A DNA stretch of 64,000 nucleotides from Oscillibacter ruminantium GH1 (GCF_000307265.1 NZ_DF158897.1:436602-500601); one strand, 5' to 3'. Numbered from the stretch's first letter, positions 43,817 through 52,247 are shown. A program made the numbers and translations. Notes: generated by a model from the sequence alone, not told the origin.

Positions 43817-44560
43817 CTATTTTATGCGCATCAGGGGAACGCGCTGTCCCATGAGACGCCGGGTTATATTTCGATAGGCGGTGGAGGCCAGAGTGTCGTC
43901 CGTCAGCAGTAATGGGACGCCCCGGTTCAGCGCCAGCGGCAGTCCGTCGTCCTCCGGCACCACCCCAATCAGGGGCAGGCCTGCGGTGTCAATGGCGTCG
44001 TCAATGGTGGCGTGCATGTTCCGAAGCAGTTTTTTGCGCACCCGATTGACCACCAGATGCAGCCTTCCCCGAGGAAAGGATTCCAGTTCCATCACAGTAT
44101 GCTGTGCGTCCCGCAGGGATGCGGCGTCCGACGTGGTAACGAGAATGCAGCGGTCCGCCCCGCACACGGCGAGACGAAATCCGCCGTCCAGCCCGGCTGG
44201 GGCGTCTAGCAGACAATAATCATACCGTCTGCGGACCTGCCCCATCAGGACACGAAACTGATCTTCGCTCACAGGACGGCCCCGGTTGCGCACCGGCGCG
44301 GTGAGCAGATCCAGCGTGGGGAGCCGGGATTGGCTGACCACCGCCTTTTCCAGCGTACAGCGGCCCTGCGCCACATCGGAGAAGTCCATCAGGGCTTTAT
44401 CCGTCAGACCAAGCGCCAAATCCAAGTTTCGAAGGCCAACATCGCAGTCAATGCAAAGAACATGCTTTCCTGCCTGCGCCAGAGCGGACCCGACCCCTGC
44501 CACAAAGGAGGTTTTGCCGGTGCCACCCTTCCCGGAGACAACGGCGATACATTCACCCAT
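43817..44560 (-). CDS. MinD/ParA-like P-loop ATPase
   Basis: 247-aa deviant Walker A ATPase (SGKGGTGKTS) with switch motifs CIDCDVGLRNLDL and LLDAPAGLDGGF, closest to MinD. MinD positions the division site by recruiting MinC to the membrane. The C-terminus ends TAYRNITRRLMGQRVPLMRI, which could form a short amphipathic membrane-targeting helix, though it lacks the usual Phe-rich end. No minC or minE is nearby, so a different partner is possible. GAGGTGAGG precedes ATG44560. Co-transcribed with the MgsA-like gene 14 nt downstream. Confidence 0.85.
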   Translation of the reverse strand: MGECIAVVSGKGGTGKTSFVAGVGSALAQAGKHVLCIDCDVGLRNLDLALGLTDKALMDFSDVAQGRCTLEKAVVSQSRLPTLDLLTAPVRNRGRPVSEDQFRVLMGQVRRRYDYCLLDAPAGLDGGFRLAVCGADRCILVTTSDAASLRDAQHTVMELESFPRGRLHLVVNRVRKKLLRNMHATIDDAIDTAGLPLIGVVPEDDGLPLALNRGVPLLLTDDTLASTAYRNITRRLMGQRVPLMRIK

Positions 44561-44675
44561 CTGGACCTCACCTCTTTTATATCCTGATTCTACAGGATGA
44601 ATTCGCCAAAATCAAAACAATTTAATCAGTTGAAACAAAAATTTTGCGTATCTGCGTTTAAGCAGGGAATGGGCG

Positions 44676-45386
44676 TCACTTTGACGCGGAAAGGGGCGCT
44701 TTTTTGATCTTTGTGAAGGGCCGCGGATATTTCGGCGGCGTGGGCTTCACTTTTTCAATCAGAACCGCCCGGTGGACAACGTCTGTTCCGGGAATGACAT
44801 AGTCCTTGGTTCCCGTAATCCGTCCGCCCAGAAGCTGAACCGCCCTTGCGGCGGCGTCCAGCTCCTCGCCGCTGTCCACGGATTTCATGGCCAAAAATGT
44901 GCCGCCGATCTTCACCAGCGGAAGGCATAGCTCCGCCAGAACCGGAAGGGAAGCCACGGCGCGGGAAACCGCCACATCGAAGGATTCCCGGTGCTCTGCC
45001 GCGAATTCCTCCGCCCGCTGGTGAACGCAGTGTACGTTGTTCAACCCCAGATCGTCGCAGACCTCCTGCAAAAAGGTGACGCGCTTGCCCAGAGAATCCA
45101 GCAGGGTCATTTTCACGGAATCGTCCAAAATGCGGATGGGCAGACCGGGAAAACCGGCGCCGGTGCCTACGTCCACCACCGCTTTGTCGGAAAAGTCCAG
45201 AATCTTCAACAACGCGGCACTGTCTAAAAAGTGAAGGCGGGCCACATCCATCGGATCTGTGATGGCTGTCAGGTTCATCACCTTATTTTTTTCCTCCAGC
45301 GCAGATGCATAGCGCAGCAGCGCAGGAACGCTGTTGCCGGAAAGGCCCAATTGGGAAAGGCCGTCTCGCAAAACTGTTTCCATCAT
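44676..45386 (-). CDS. rsmG: 16S rRNA (guanine527-N7)-methyltransferase
   Basis: 236-aa SAM-dependent methyltransferase (GidB). SAM motif I is VVDVGTGAGFPGLPI; VNHC-like segments HQRAEEFA and DVAVSRAVASLPVLAEL (motif IV/V) are typical. It modifies G527 of 16S rRNA, and loss gives low-level streptomycin resistance in other species. The start ATG45386 overlaps the mscL stop by four bases (ATGA). In most Firmicutes rsmG follows mnmG next to parA; here it lies 4 kb from parA with serS and mscL between. Confidence 0.95.
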   Translation of the reverse strand: MMETVLRDGLSQLGLSGNSVPALLRYASALEEKNKVMNLTAITDPMDVARLHFLDSAALLKILDFSDKAVVDVGTGAGFPGLPIRILDDSVKMTLLDSLGKRVTFLQEVCDDLGLNNVHCVHQRAEEFAAEHRESFDVAVSRAVASLPVLAELCLPLVKIGGTFLAMKSVDSGEELDAAARAVQLLGGRITGTKDYVIPGTDVVHRAVLIEKVKPTPPKYPRPFTKIKKAPLSASK

Positions 45387-45790
45387 TTCTGCTGTTCCTT
45401 CAAAAGATCCCGAATTTCTGTCAGCAGGGCTTCCTCTTTGCTGGGGGAGGGAGGAGGCGGGGGTGCAGCCTCTTTCTTCTTATGAAAGCGATTGATCCCC
45501 TTCACCAGACAAAAAACGGCAAAGGCGGTAATCAAAAAATTCAAAACCGCGGCCAGAAAGTTCCCGTAGGGAATGACGGTCAAGTTGTCCCCTACAACCA
45601 CAGACATGGTGGAAAAGGAGACGTTCCCGGTCAGCAGGCTGATCAGCGGCATCATAATATCGTTCACCAAAGAGTCGGCGATGGATTTAAACGCGCCGCC
45701 CACGATCACGCCCACAGCCATATCCATCACATTGCCTCGGGCGATAAATTGTTTGAATTCGGAGATAAAACCGGTGGATTTTTCCGCCAT
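45383..45790 (-). CDS. mscL: Large-conductance mechanosensitive channel
   Basis: 135-aa two-helix channel that opens on hypo-osmotic shock. N-terminal FISEFKQFIARGNVMDMAVG, TM1 with GVIVGGAFKSIADSLVNDI, periplasmic loop, TM2 (FLAAVLNFLITAFAVFCLV) and a charged cytoplasmic helix after a Pro-rich stretch. ATG45790 has AAGGA 9 nt upstream; the longer frame (MKKKGTYL) is unlikely. The stop overlaps rsmG (ATGA). Upstream lie two inverted repeats (45829-45853 and 45875-45937) in the presumed leader. Confidence 0.95.
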   Translation of the reverse strand: MAEKSTGFISEFKQFIARGNVMDMAVGVIVGGAFKSIADSLVNDIMMPLISLLTGNVSFSTMSVVVGDNLTVIPYGNFLAAVLNFLITAFAVFCLVKGINRFHKKKEAAPPPPPSPSKEEALLTEIRDLLKEQQK

Positions 45791-45828
45791 GAGATACGTT
45801 CCTTTCTTTTTCATTAGTTACTTACTTT

Positions 45829-45937
45829 GAATCCGTTGCGGCCCAATGGATTCAGGAGTCTGACCGGAATGGAGCCGATTTAGAGCCGAAAACGATGCAG
45901 AGATGCCGAAACGACTGCGCTATTGGCTCTAAATCGG
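45829..45937 (-). repeat. Two inverted repeats upstream of mscL
   Basis: GAATCC..GGATTC with inner TTG/CAA (45829-45853), and a perfect 13-bp pair CCGATTTAGAGCC (45875-45887) / GGCTCTAAATCGG (45925-45937) enclosing 37 bases. They occupy most of the serS-mscL gap and would be transcribed into the mscL leader. Confidence 0.8.
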
Positions 45938-45992
45938 AACAACAATCCGTATTATTCTAACATAATTATACAGACTGAAATATTATGGAAAA

Positions 45993-47300
45993 TTACTTGT
46001 GTTTGGGCGTCAGCTTTTCCTTGCCGCCCATATAGGGCTGCAGAACCTTGGGAATGAGAACGGAGCCGTCCGCTTGCAGGTTATTCTCCAAAAATGCAAT
46101 CAGCATCCGGGGAGGAGCCACGCAGGTGTTGTTCAGTGTGTGGCACAGCTGCATTTTTCCGTCGGCATCCTTGTAGCGGATGCGCAGACGGCGGGCCTGT
46201 GCGTCGCCCAGATTGGAGCAGGAGCAAACCTCGAAATACTTCTGCTGGCGGGGGGACCAAGCCTCGATGTCGCAAGACTTGCACTTCAGGTCGGCCAGAT
46301 CGCCGGAGCAGCACTCCAGCTGACGCACGGGGATGTCCAGAGAACGGAACAGCTCCACGGAATATTTCCACAGCTGCTCGTACCACTCCTTGGAGTCCTC
46401 GGGCTTGCAGACCACGATCATCTCCTGCTTTTCAAACTGATGGATACGGTAAATGCCCCGCTCCTCAATGCCATGGGCGCCCTTTTCCTTGCGGAAGCAG
46501 GGGGAGTAGGAGGTCAGCGTTTCGGGGAGAGAATTCTCCGGAAGAATCTGGTCAATAAAACGGCCAATCATAGAGTGCTCGCTGGTACCGATCAGATAGA
46601 GATCCTCGCCCTCAATTTTGTACATCATGCCATCCATATCGGTCTGGGACATGACGCCCTCCACCACGTTGCCATGAATCATGAAGGGAGGAATGCAATA
46701 GGTGAAGTTTTTGTCGATCATAAAGTCCCGGCCATAGGCCAAAACCGCTTCGTGCAGCCGGGCAATATCGCCCAGCAGATAGTAGAAGCCGTTGCCGGAG
46801 ACGCGGCCGGCGGCATCCATGTCAATACCGTCAAAGCTCTCCATAATCTCCGTATGATAGGGGATTTCAAAATCGGGAACCTTTGCTTCACCGAACCGCT
46901 GAACCTCTACATTGGCGCTGTCGTCCGGGCCGAGAGGCACAGAGGAGTCAATGATCTGGGGGATGACCATCATGCGCTTGCGGATCTCCTCATCCAGCGC
47001 CGCCTCCTGTTTTTCAAGCTCGGCAAGGCGCTCCGCTTCGTCGGTGACCTGCTTTTTCACAGCCTCGGCCTCTGCCATCTTTGAGGGGTCCTTTTTTGCC
47101 TGACCCATCAGCATACCGACCTGCTTGCTGAGGCGGTTCCGGTCTGCCCGGAGCTGATCGGCCTCCACAATTGCGGCGCGGCGCTTCACGTCCAGCTCAA
47201 TGACCTCATCCACGAGGGGGAGTTTCGCGTCCTGAAACTTTTTTCGAATGTTCTCCTTAACGGCGTCGGGGTTCTCCCGGACAAATTTGATATCCAGCAT
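45993..47300 (-). CDS. serS: Seryl-tRNA synthetase
   Basis: 435-aa class II SerRS. The N-terminal ~110 residues form the long antiparallel coiled-coil arm that grips the tRNA-Ser variable arm (DEVIELDVKRRAAIVEAD onward). Motif 2 is SPCFRKEKGAHGIEERGIYR (in part) and motif 3 HTLNNTCVAPPRMLIAFLEN. GAAGGAG precedes ATG47300. The 210-base leader has no T-box, although serS is T-box controlled in many Firmicutes. In Bacillus serS lies on the other side of the origin; here it is within the parAB region. Confidence 0.97.
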   Translation of the reverse strand: MLDIKFVRENPDAVKENIRKKFQDAKLPLVDEVIELDVKRRAAIVEADQLRADRNRLSKQVGMLMGQAKKDPSKMAEAEAVKKQVTDEAERLAELEKQEAALDEEIRKRMMVIPQIIDSSVPLGPDDSANVEVQRFGEAKVPDFEIPYHTEIMESFDGIDMDAAGRVSGNGFYYLLGDIARLHEAVLAYGRDFMIDKNFTYCIPPFMIHGNVVEGVMSQTDMDGMMYKIEGEDLYLIGTSEHSMIGRFIDQILPENSLPETLTSYSPCFRKEKGAHGIEERGIYRIHQFEKQEMIVVCKPEDSKEWYEQLWKYSVELFRSLDIPVRQLECCSGDLADLKCKSCDIEAWSPRQQKYFEVCSCSNLGDAQARRLRIRYKDADGKMQLCHTLNNTCVAPPRMLIAFLENNLQADGSVLIPKVLQPYMGGKEKLTPKHK

Positions 47301-47510
47301 GTTCGTTTTCTCCTTCTAAATACCATATCGGTTTTGTGTTAGAATTTATAAGAGCCTTGTACGGTGGCTTTTTCACCGATGCGCCGGTGCAGTGTCGGGC
47401 CGATTCTCCGTGTTCGTTGTTCGGTGGAGGGATGGATATGGAGTGAAGCGCGCCCCCCGTCCACATCTTCCACCGCGCTCTGCGCGGGAGAAGAGAGGAG
47501 GAATCACGGA
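47301..47510. other. serS leader region, no T-box
   Basis: About 210 bases upstream of serS. GC-rich small hairpins (e.g. CCACCG..CGGTGG-like segments near 47360-47425) but no GGTGGnACC motif on the minus strand. On the plus strand a strong AGGAGGA stands 8 nt before an ATG at 47511 that opens only 26 codons. Confidence 0.4.
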
Positions 47511-47591
47511 ATGAGTGACCTTTCGCCCAAAGGCGGAAGAGAGGGATATGAAGTTTATTCCGACGACATGACGGCTTCTTTCAATTGCTGA
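47511..47591 (+). CDS. Possible 26-codon small ORF
   Basis: ATG47511 follows AGGAGGA by 8 nt and encodes MSDLSPKGGREGYEVYSDDM followed by TASFNC, ending inside the 3' end of the convergent membrane coiled-coil gene. It is too short to assign, shows no hydrophobic segment, and may be a chance arrangement. No promoter identified. Confidence 0.2.
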   Translation: MSDLSPKGGREGYEVYSDDMTASFNC

Positions 47592-48088
47592 TAGCGCTCG
47601 GCGGGGGAGACAACGTCGCCGATGGCGTCTTTCGAGAGCAGAGCGGGCTGGCCGGCATCCTCCATCGCCTGAATGGTCTGCTTACAAGCATTGCTGTCCT
47701 TGGCGGAAAACTCTTGCTGCAAGGTATACAGAGCCAGCAGGGCTGCGGTTTTATCAGAGCCGGTAGACTGCGCGGAATTCAATTCATCCAGTTGGGACTG
47801 AAGCGTTTCAATCTGCTTGTTGGCGTCCGTCAGCTGGGACTGAAGACGCATAATTTTATCTTGACTTTCCTGCAATTCCTGCAGCGTGGAAACGGAGCTT
47901 TGCAGAGTGCCGATGACCTCCTCGTTGCTGCGCTGGTGCATAAAAAAGGACAGCGCCATGAGCAAAAAGGCCATGATAAACAGGATCATGATATAGACAA
48001 TAACGGGTTTGTTTTTCTGTCCCTTGGGAGAGGCTTCAGGCGCGGGAGTCGCATCATCGGCGCCCTCGCTGCGTTTTTCCAGTTTCAT
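47555..48088 (-). CDS. Membrane-anchored coiled-coil protein of the parAB operon
   Basis: 177-aa bitopic protein of unknown function. A short charged N-terminus, one transmembrane helix (about residues 27-50, VIVYIMILFIMAFLLMALSF), then a long coiled coil (about 55-115, with heptad segments LQELQESQDKIMRLQSQL and KQIETLQSQLDELN) and a C-terminal helical domain. The coiled coil should lie outside the membrane. ATG48088 has GAGGA 11 nt upstream; ATG48106, overlapping the parB stop as ATGA, is an alternative. Position directly after parB suggests a link to segregation or the envelope. Confidence 0.8.
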   Translation of the reverse strand: MKLEKRSEGADDATPAPEASPKGQKNKPVIVYIMILFIMAFLLMALSFFMHQRSNEEVIGTLQSSVSTLQELQESQDKIMRLQSQLTDANKQIETLQSQLDELNSAQSTGSDKTAALLALYTLQQEFSAKDSNACKQTIQAMEDAGQPALLSKDAIGDVVSPAERYQQLKEAVMSSE

Positions 48089-48102
48089 GGTTGGATAATT
48101 CC

Positions 48103-48987
48103 TCATTTCTGATCGGACTGGGTACGACGCACCTTCAGAAGCGCCAGCGCTTCCAACAGATCGTTTAAATCGTCCACTCCGTAATATTCCAATTCAATGC
48201 GGCCCTTTTTCCGGCCGGTAACAATTTTAACGCCGCGGCCCAGATGGGAAGCCAGATCTTTTTGTGCCTCAGCGGCATAGTCTACTTTTTCGGGGGGCGG
48301 GGCCTCAGGCTCCTTTTCCTCTGCGCTCAGCTTTTTAGCCAGTGCCTCCGTCTGGCGGACGGACAGCCCGCCGGAGATCACGCACCGAGCCGCACTCTCC
48401 TGCAATTCCGGGGACAGCGGCAGCAATGCTCTTGCGTGTCCGGCAGACAGGGAACCATCCTCCACCAACGCTTTTACAGCAGGGGAGAGGGTCAGAAGAC
48501 GCAGAGCATTAGCCACGGTGCTGCGGGACTTGCCCACAGCCGCGGCCGCCTCCTCCTGCGTCATGTGATAGGACTGAACAAGAGACTGGAATCCGGCGGC
48601 TTCTTCCATGGGGTTCAAGTCCTCTCGCTGGAGGTTTTCGATCATAGCCAGCTCTGCGGCCTTTCGGTCGTCGGCCTCAATAACCACCACCGGAACCTGA
48701 CTCAGACCCGCCATGCGGGCGGCGCGCCACCGCCGCTCTCCGGCAATAATCTGATAATAACCGGAGGCCAGCTTTCGCACGGTCAAAGGCTGAATGATCC
48801 CGTGGCGGCGAATGGAATCCGCCAGATCATTCAGAGCATCCTCGTCAAAGGATTTGCGGGGCTGACTAGAGCAGCTCTCCACCTGAGAGATGGGGAGGGA
48901 AAAGGTGCCGGATGTCTCTGTTTTCAGCACATCGTCTCCCAACAGGGCGCCAAGGCCCCGGCCAAGTCCGGATTTTTGCAATGCCAT
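48103..48987 (-). CDS. parB: Chromosome partitioning protein ParB
   Basis: 294-aa CTPase clamp that loads at parS and spreads, organising the origin (Spo0J). N-terminal LGRGLGALLGDD (ParA-stimulating), the CTP-binding box with IIAGERRWRAARMAG and ENLQREDLNPMEEA, the parS-reading helix-turn-helix (MTQEEAAAAVGKSRSTVANALRL, in part) and the C-terminal dimer domain. AAAGGAG lies 5 nt upstream of ATG48987 and parA ends 18 nt before. Three parS-like sites are in the window, two of them within 1.3 kb. Confidence 0.97.
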   Translation of the reverse strand: MALQKSGLGRGLGALLGDDVLKTETSGTFSLPISQVESCSSQPRKSFDEDALNDLADSIRRHGIIQPLTVRKLASGYYQIIAGERRWRAARMAGLSQVPVVVIEADDRKAAELAMIENLQREDLNPMEEAAGFQSLVQSYHMTQEEAAAAVGKSRSTVANALRLLTLSPAVKALVEDGSLSAGHARALLPLSPELQESAARCVISGGLSVRQTEALAKKLSAEEKEPEAPPPEKVDYAAEAQKDLASHLGRGVKIVTGRKKGRIELEYYGVDDLNDLLEALALLKVRRTQSDQK

Positions 48988-49005
48988 AGCGGCTCCTTTC
49001 CAAAA

Positions 49006-49761
49006 TCAGAGATTCTTCTGTAAAAATTCGGCGGCCAGCGCGCCGTATGCTTCCGCGCCCCGGGATGTGCGGTCATATGTAAAGATGGGTTTTCCGTGGC
49101 TGGGGGCTTCGGAAAGCCGGACGTTTCGGGGAATCACCGTGGTATAGACTTGACCGGGGAAGTAGTGCTTTACTTCTTCCGCCACCTGAAGAGCAAGGTT
49201 TGTCCGCCCGTCAAACATGGTGAGCAAAACGCCTTCCAGTTCCAGCTTCGGGTTCAAGGAACGGCGGACAATGCGCACGGTGTTCATCAGGTCGCTGAGC
49301 CCCTCCAGCGCAAAATACTCACCCTGCACCGGCACGAGAATCGAGTCGGCGGCGCAAAGCGCGTTCAGCGTTAAAAGTTCCAAAGAGGGAGGACAGTCGA
49401 TAAAAATGAAATCGTAATCCTCCGCCACCTGCGCCAGCGCGTCCTTCAGCAGATACTCCCTGCGCTCCATGGTAATCAGTTCAATCCCGGCGCCTGCCAG
49501 CGCTTTATTGGAGGGGAGTACATCGCCGTATTTCGTGGAAACCACGGCGTCCTTTGCCGCTGCTTCGCCAATCACCACTTCGTACACGCCCTTGGACAGG
49601 GTCTTGTCCACGCCCATGCCGGAGGTGGCATTTGCCTGCGGGTCAAAGTCGCACAAAAGCGTCCGCTGACCCGCGTCCTTTACTGCGGCGCACAGATTCA
49701 CACAGGATGTGGTTTTTCCCACACCGCCTTTTTGATTTACAACCGCGATTATTTTCGCCAA
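49006..49761 (-). CDS. parA: Chromosome partitioning ATPase ParA (Soj)
   Basis: 251-aa ParA-type ATPase; with ParB-parS it segregates origins and, in Bacillus, modulates DnaA. Deviant Walker A is VVNQKGGVGKTTS, Walker A' CDFDPQANATSGMG, Walker B DFIFIDCPPSLELL; the C-terminal IPRNVRLSEAPSHGKPI motif is characteristic of chromosomal Soj proteins. The start is TTG49761 (LAKIIAVVNQ), with only a weak GGGTG site upstream; longer frames do not match the family. First gene of parA-parB-membrane coiled coil. Confidence 0.96.
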   Translation of the reverse strand: MAKIIAVVNQKGGVGKTTSCVNLCAAVKDAGQRTLLCDFDPQANATSGMGVDKTLSKGVYEVVIGEAAAKDAVVSTKYGDVLPSNKALAGAGIELITMERREYLLKDALAQVAEDYDFIFIDCPPSLELLTLNALCAADSILVPVQGEYFALEGLSDLMNTVRIVRRSLNPKLELEGVLLTMFDGRTNLALQVAEEVKHYFPGQVYTTVIPRNVRLSEAPSHGKPIFTYDRTSRGAEAYGALAAEFLQKNL

Positions 49762-50046
49762 TACAGCACCCGCTTTCCCAAAAACAGCAGCCCGCCGGGG
49801 CAAAACCTTTTATAAACGACCCGGCGCGGCTTTCTGCAAATTCATTAAAAAGAATGGCGTTGCAGTCTCTTTCTGTCATGCGAGTATCATTATAACAAGA
49901 TTCATTTTGAGATTCAAGGCAATTGCCGCAGAAAAACAATAAAACAGAAGAATTTTCGAATGAAATGCAATTTATGTGTAGTTTGTTCGGTTTTAGGCCA
50001 TTTAAAACAAGAGAGCCAACGCTTTTTCGCGTGGACACACCGGACA
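49762..50046. other. AT-rich intergenic region upstream of parA
   Basis: About 285 bases without a convincing ORF. A/T-rich stretch around 49910-49990. The parA promoter must be here or just beyond, but none reaches a confident score by eye. Confidence 0.4.
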
Positions 50047-50070
50047 GGAATGTTTCACGTGAAACATTCC
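50047..50070. promoter_or_regulatory. parS site 2
   Basis: TGTTTCACGTGAAACA (50051-50066) is a perfect parS consensus, and the palindrome continues four bases further on each side (GGAA/TTCC), giving 24 perfect bases. It lies 290 bases upstream of parA. Confidence 0.96.
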
Positions 50071-50208
50071 GTGAGACTTGGATATATTTTGTGCGCAAAC
50101 GCAGACAAGCTCATTCACTGAAATTTTAGAAAAATAGTAAAAGCATTTCGTGCAACCAAAAAGGGGAGGAGGGTATCGCAAAAAAGTATTCGCAAAATAA
50201 AAGGAAAG

Positions 50209-50240
50209 GGGAAGAATGTTTCACGTGAAACATTCTTCCC
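50209..50240. promoter_or_regulatory. parS site 3, extended palindrome
   Basis: TGTTTCACGTGAAACA (50217-50232) at the centre of a 32-base perfect palindrome whose outer arms are GGGAAGAA/TTCTTCCC. It lies ten bases after the stop of the GH13 gene, and on that strand is followed by CCTTTCCTTTTATTTT, so the RNA palindrome may also terminate that gene. Confidence 0.95.
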
Positions 50241-50249
50241 TTAAACGGT

Positions 50250-52121
50250 TCAAATAATAAGCAGTGCAGTTCGAGGAGGCAGTTCTAATTTTAAAACTCC
50301 GTCAACCGGGGAGAAGGCTCGACCGGTTAGAAAATCGCGGGCGGCAGAAAAGACCCAGGGAACTTCCATCGTCAGCGGTTCACGCCCCGCGTTAAACACG
50401 GCGGTGGTTGTCTCGTCCTCCCAGCTGCGGGAAAAAGCCAGCCCCGAGCCAGCGGCATATAGATAGCGAATATCGCCCCGCCGCAGAGAAACGCGGCTGT
50501 GACGAAGCTGCCCCAGACGAACATAAAACGCCCGCAGAGCCTGATCTTCCTTTCCCCATGGATAAGTGCCGCGGTTAAAGGGGTCTTCCCAACCCTCCAT
50601 TCCGGCCTCGTCACCGTAGTAAATCATGGGGGAGCCGGGAAAAGCGTATAGTAAAGCCGCCGCAACCCGAAGAAGCGCCAGACCCTCGGTCCGCTGGTTG
50701 GGAGAGAGCAGAAAGTCCGCCCGCTCCGCCTTTGATTCCGGGACAGTGGGCGCGCCCAGCACCGTCAGGATGCGGGCGGTGTCATGGGTGCCGAGAAAAT
50801 TCATAGCGCTGTAAAACGCGGGGGGAGGGTAGTTCTCCCGAATTGTCTCCATGGCCTGCACAAAGCTGCAAGCATCACCGCCCTGCAAATAAGCCAGCGC
50901 CGCCGTGCGAAACGGATAATTCATCAGCCCATGGGTTTCGCTGCCCAGCAGATACTTCCGTCGTTTAGAATAAGCAATCTTATTGGAGCCGTCCTCCCAA
51001 ACCTCGCCCAGCAAAATACTGCCGGGCTTAGCGGTGTCCACCGCACTGCGCAGACGGGCAAGAAACTCGTCGGGCAATTCATCAGCCACGTCCAGCCGCC
51101 AGCCGGAGGCACCGGCCCGCAGCCAGCGGCGAATGACCGAGTTCTCGCCGTCGGCGATAAAGGCCCCGTAAGACGCAGAGCTTTCGTTGACAGCGGGCAA
51201 GGTTCGGATTCCCCACCAAGCCTCGTAATCATCAGGCCAAGGGTGGAAGGTGTACCAGTTGAAATAGGGGGAGTCCTGACTCTGGGCCGCACCCACAGTT
51301 GGGTAAAACCCCTCGGCGTTAAAATAGACACTGTTAGATCCGGTGTGATTAAAAACGCCGTCCAAAATCACCCGAATGCCATGGGTTTCCGCCTGCGCGC
51401 AGAGAAACCGAAAGTCCTCTTCTGTGCCCAGCATAGGATCAATTTTGGTATAATCCGCAGTGTTGTACCGGTGGTTGGAGGCAGATTCAAACACCGGGCA
51501 GAGATAAAGCGTGGTGACATGCAGCTGTTCCAGTTCTGCCAGACGGGAGGCAATACCTTGCAAAGAACCGCCAAAGAAGTCTCGGTTGCGGACCGCGCCG
51601 GTTTCATCGGGCCTCCAGTCCGGCGTGTCCTCCCAGTTTTCATGAACCATTCGGTCCCCTACCATTCCAGCGGGATCAGGGACGGACAGACGGCAAAAAC
51701 GGTCTGGGAAAATCTGGTATGTAATCCCCTCGCCGAACCAGCGGGGCGTTGGATGGGAATCGTCATATACCGTCAACTGCCAGTCGGCGGGGAATCCGTC
51801 GCTGCGATAGCCGGAGCCGTCCAGATCACAGCCGGAGCCGTCCTCCCGCCAGAAGCGGAAATGGTACCAGAGAAGCTCCGGTTGCTGCGGCGCGTCTAAA
51901 GTCATGGAAAAGCGAAGACGGTCGCCCTCCGGGCCGTCGCAGTGCAGCTCGTGCTCCTCCCGCAGACCGGAAAACTCCAGATGAATGACCAGTGCGCAGT
52001 GGGTAAAGCCCTCCCGCGCCAGCGGGCGTACACAGAAAAGAACACTTTGGCGGCAGCGCACAGCGCCAAAGGGCGCTTTGCACAGCTCGCAGCGGGGATC
52101 AAAAACAAAGGGTTCGCTCAT
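50250..52121 (-). CDS. GH13 alpha-amylase family glycosidase
   Basis: 623-aa intracellular glycoside hydrolase (no signal peptide) of the cyclomaltodextrinase/neopullulanase-like GH13 group. An N-terminal beta-domain (about 1-130) precedes the barrel. Conserved regions: ILDGVFNHTGSNS (I), GWRLDVADELP (II, nucleophile Asp), ILLGEVWEDG (III, acid Glu), NFLGTHDTARIL (IV, Asp), plus YQIFPDRF typical of this subfamily. Acts on alpha-1,4 glucans or maltodextrins; exact product not deducible. AAAGGA lies 13 nt before ATG52121, a long spacing. Isolated between mrdA and parA; no other sugar genes near. Confidence 0.92.
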   Translation of the reverse strand: MSEPFVFDPRCELCKAPFGAVRCRQSVLFCVRPLAREGFTHCALVIHLEFSGLREEHELHCDGPEGDRLRFSMTLDAPQQPELLWYHFRFWREDGSGCDLDGSGYRSDGFPADWQLTVYDDSHPTPRWFGEGITYQIFPDRFCRLSVPDPAGMVGDRMVHENWEDTPDWRPDETGAVRNRDFFGGSLQGIASRLAELEQLHVTTLYLCPVFESASNHRYNTADYTKIDPMLGTEEDFRFLCAQAETHGIRVILDGVFNHTGSNSVYFNAEGFYPTVGAAQSQDSPYFNWYTFHPWPDDYEAWWGIRTLPAVNESSASYGAFIADGENSVIRRWLRAGASGWRLDVADELPDEFLARLRSAVDTAKPGSILLGEVWEDGSNKIAYSKRRKYLLGSETHGLMNYPFRTAALAYLQGGDACSFVQAMETIRENYPPPAFYSAMNFLGTHDTARILTVLGAPTVPESKAERADFLLSPNQRTEGLALLRVAAALLYAFPGSPMIYYGDEAGMEGWEDPFNRGTYPWGKEDQALRAFYVRLGQLRHSRVSLRRGDIRYLYAAGSGLAFSRSWEDETTTAVFNAGREPLTMEVPWVFSAARDFLTGRAFSPVDGVLKLELPPRTALLII

Positions 52122-52154
52122 AACAAAGGAACAGTCCTTTCCAAAAATGCGGGC

Positions 52155-52247
52155 AAAAAAGCGGCGCAGTCAGAATTACCGGCGGGCCGGGCTTTGCCCG
52201 CCCGAGGACGGCCAAGCAACCGCCCTGCGGAATCCTGACCGCGCCGC
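52155..52247 (-). terminator. Multibranch terminator after mrdA
   Basis: A 17-bp outer stem formed by 52231-52247 and 52161-52177 (only imperfections are two G-U pairs in minus-strand RNA), enclosing a GC-rich CGGGC/GCCCG hairpin, followed on the minus strand by six T (complement of 52155-52160). Confidence 0.75.

Noticed and set aside
47301..47510. Serine T-box upstream of serS
   Set aside because: No GGTGGnACC core or terminator/antiterminator pair on the minus strand.
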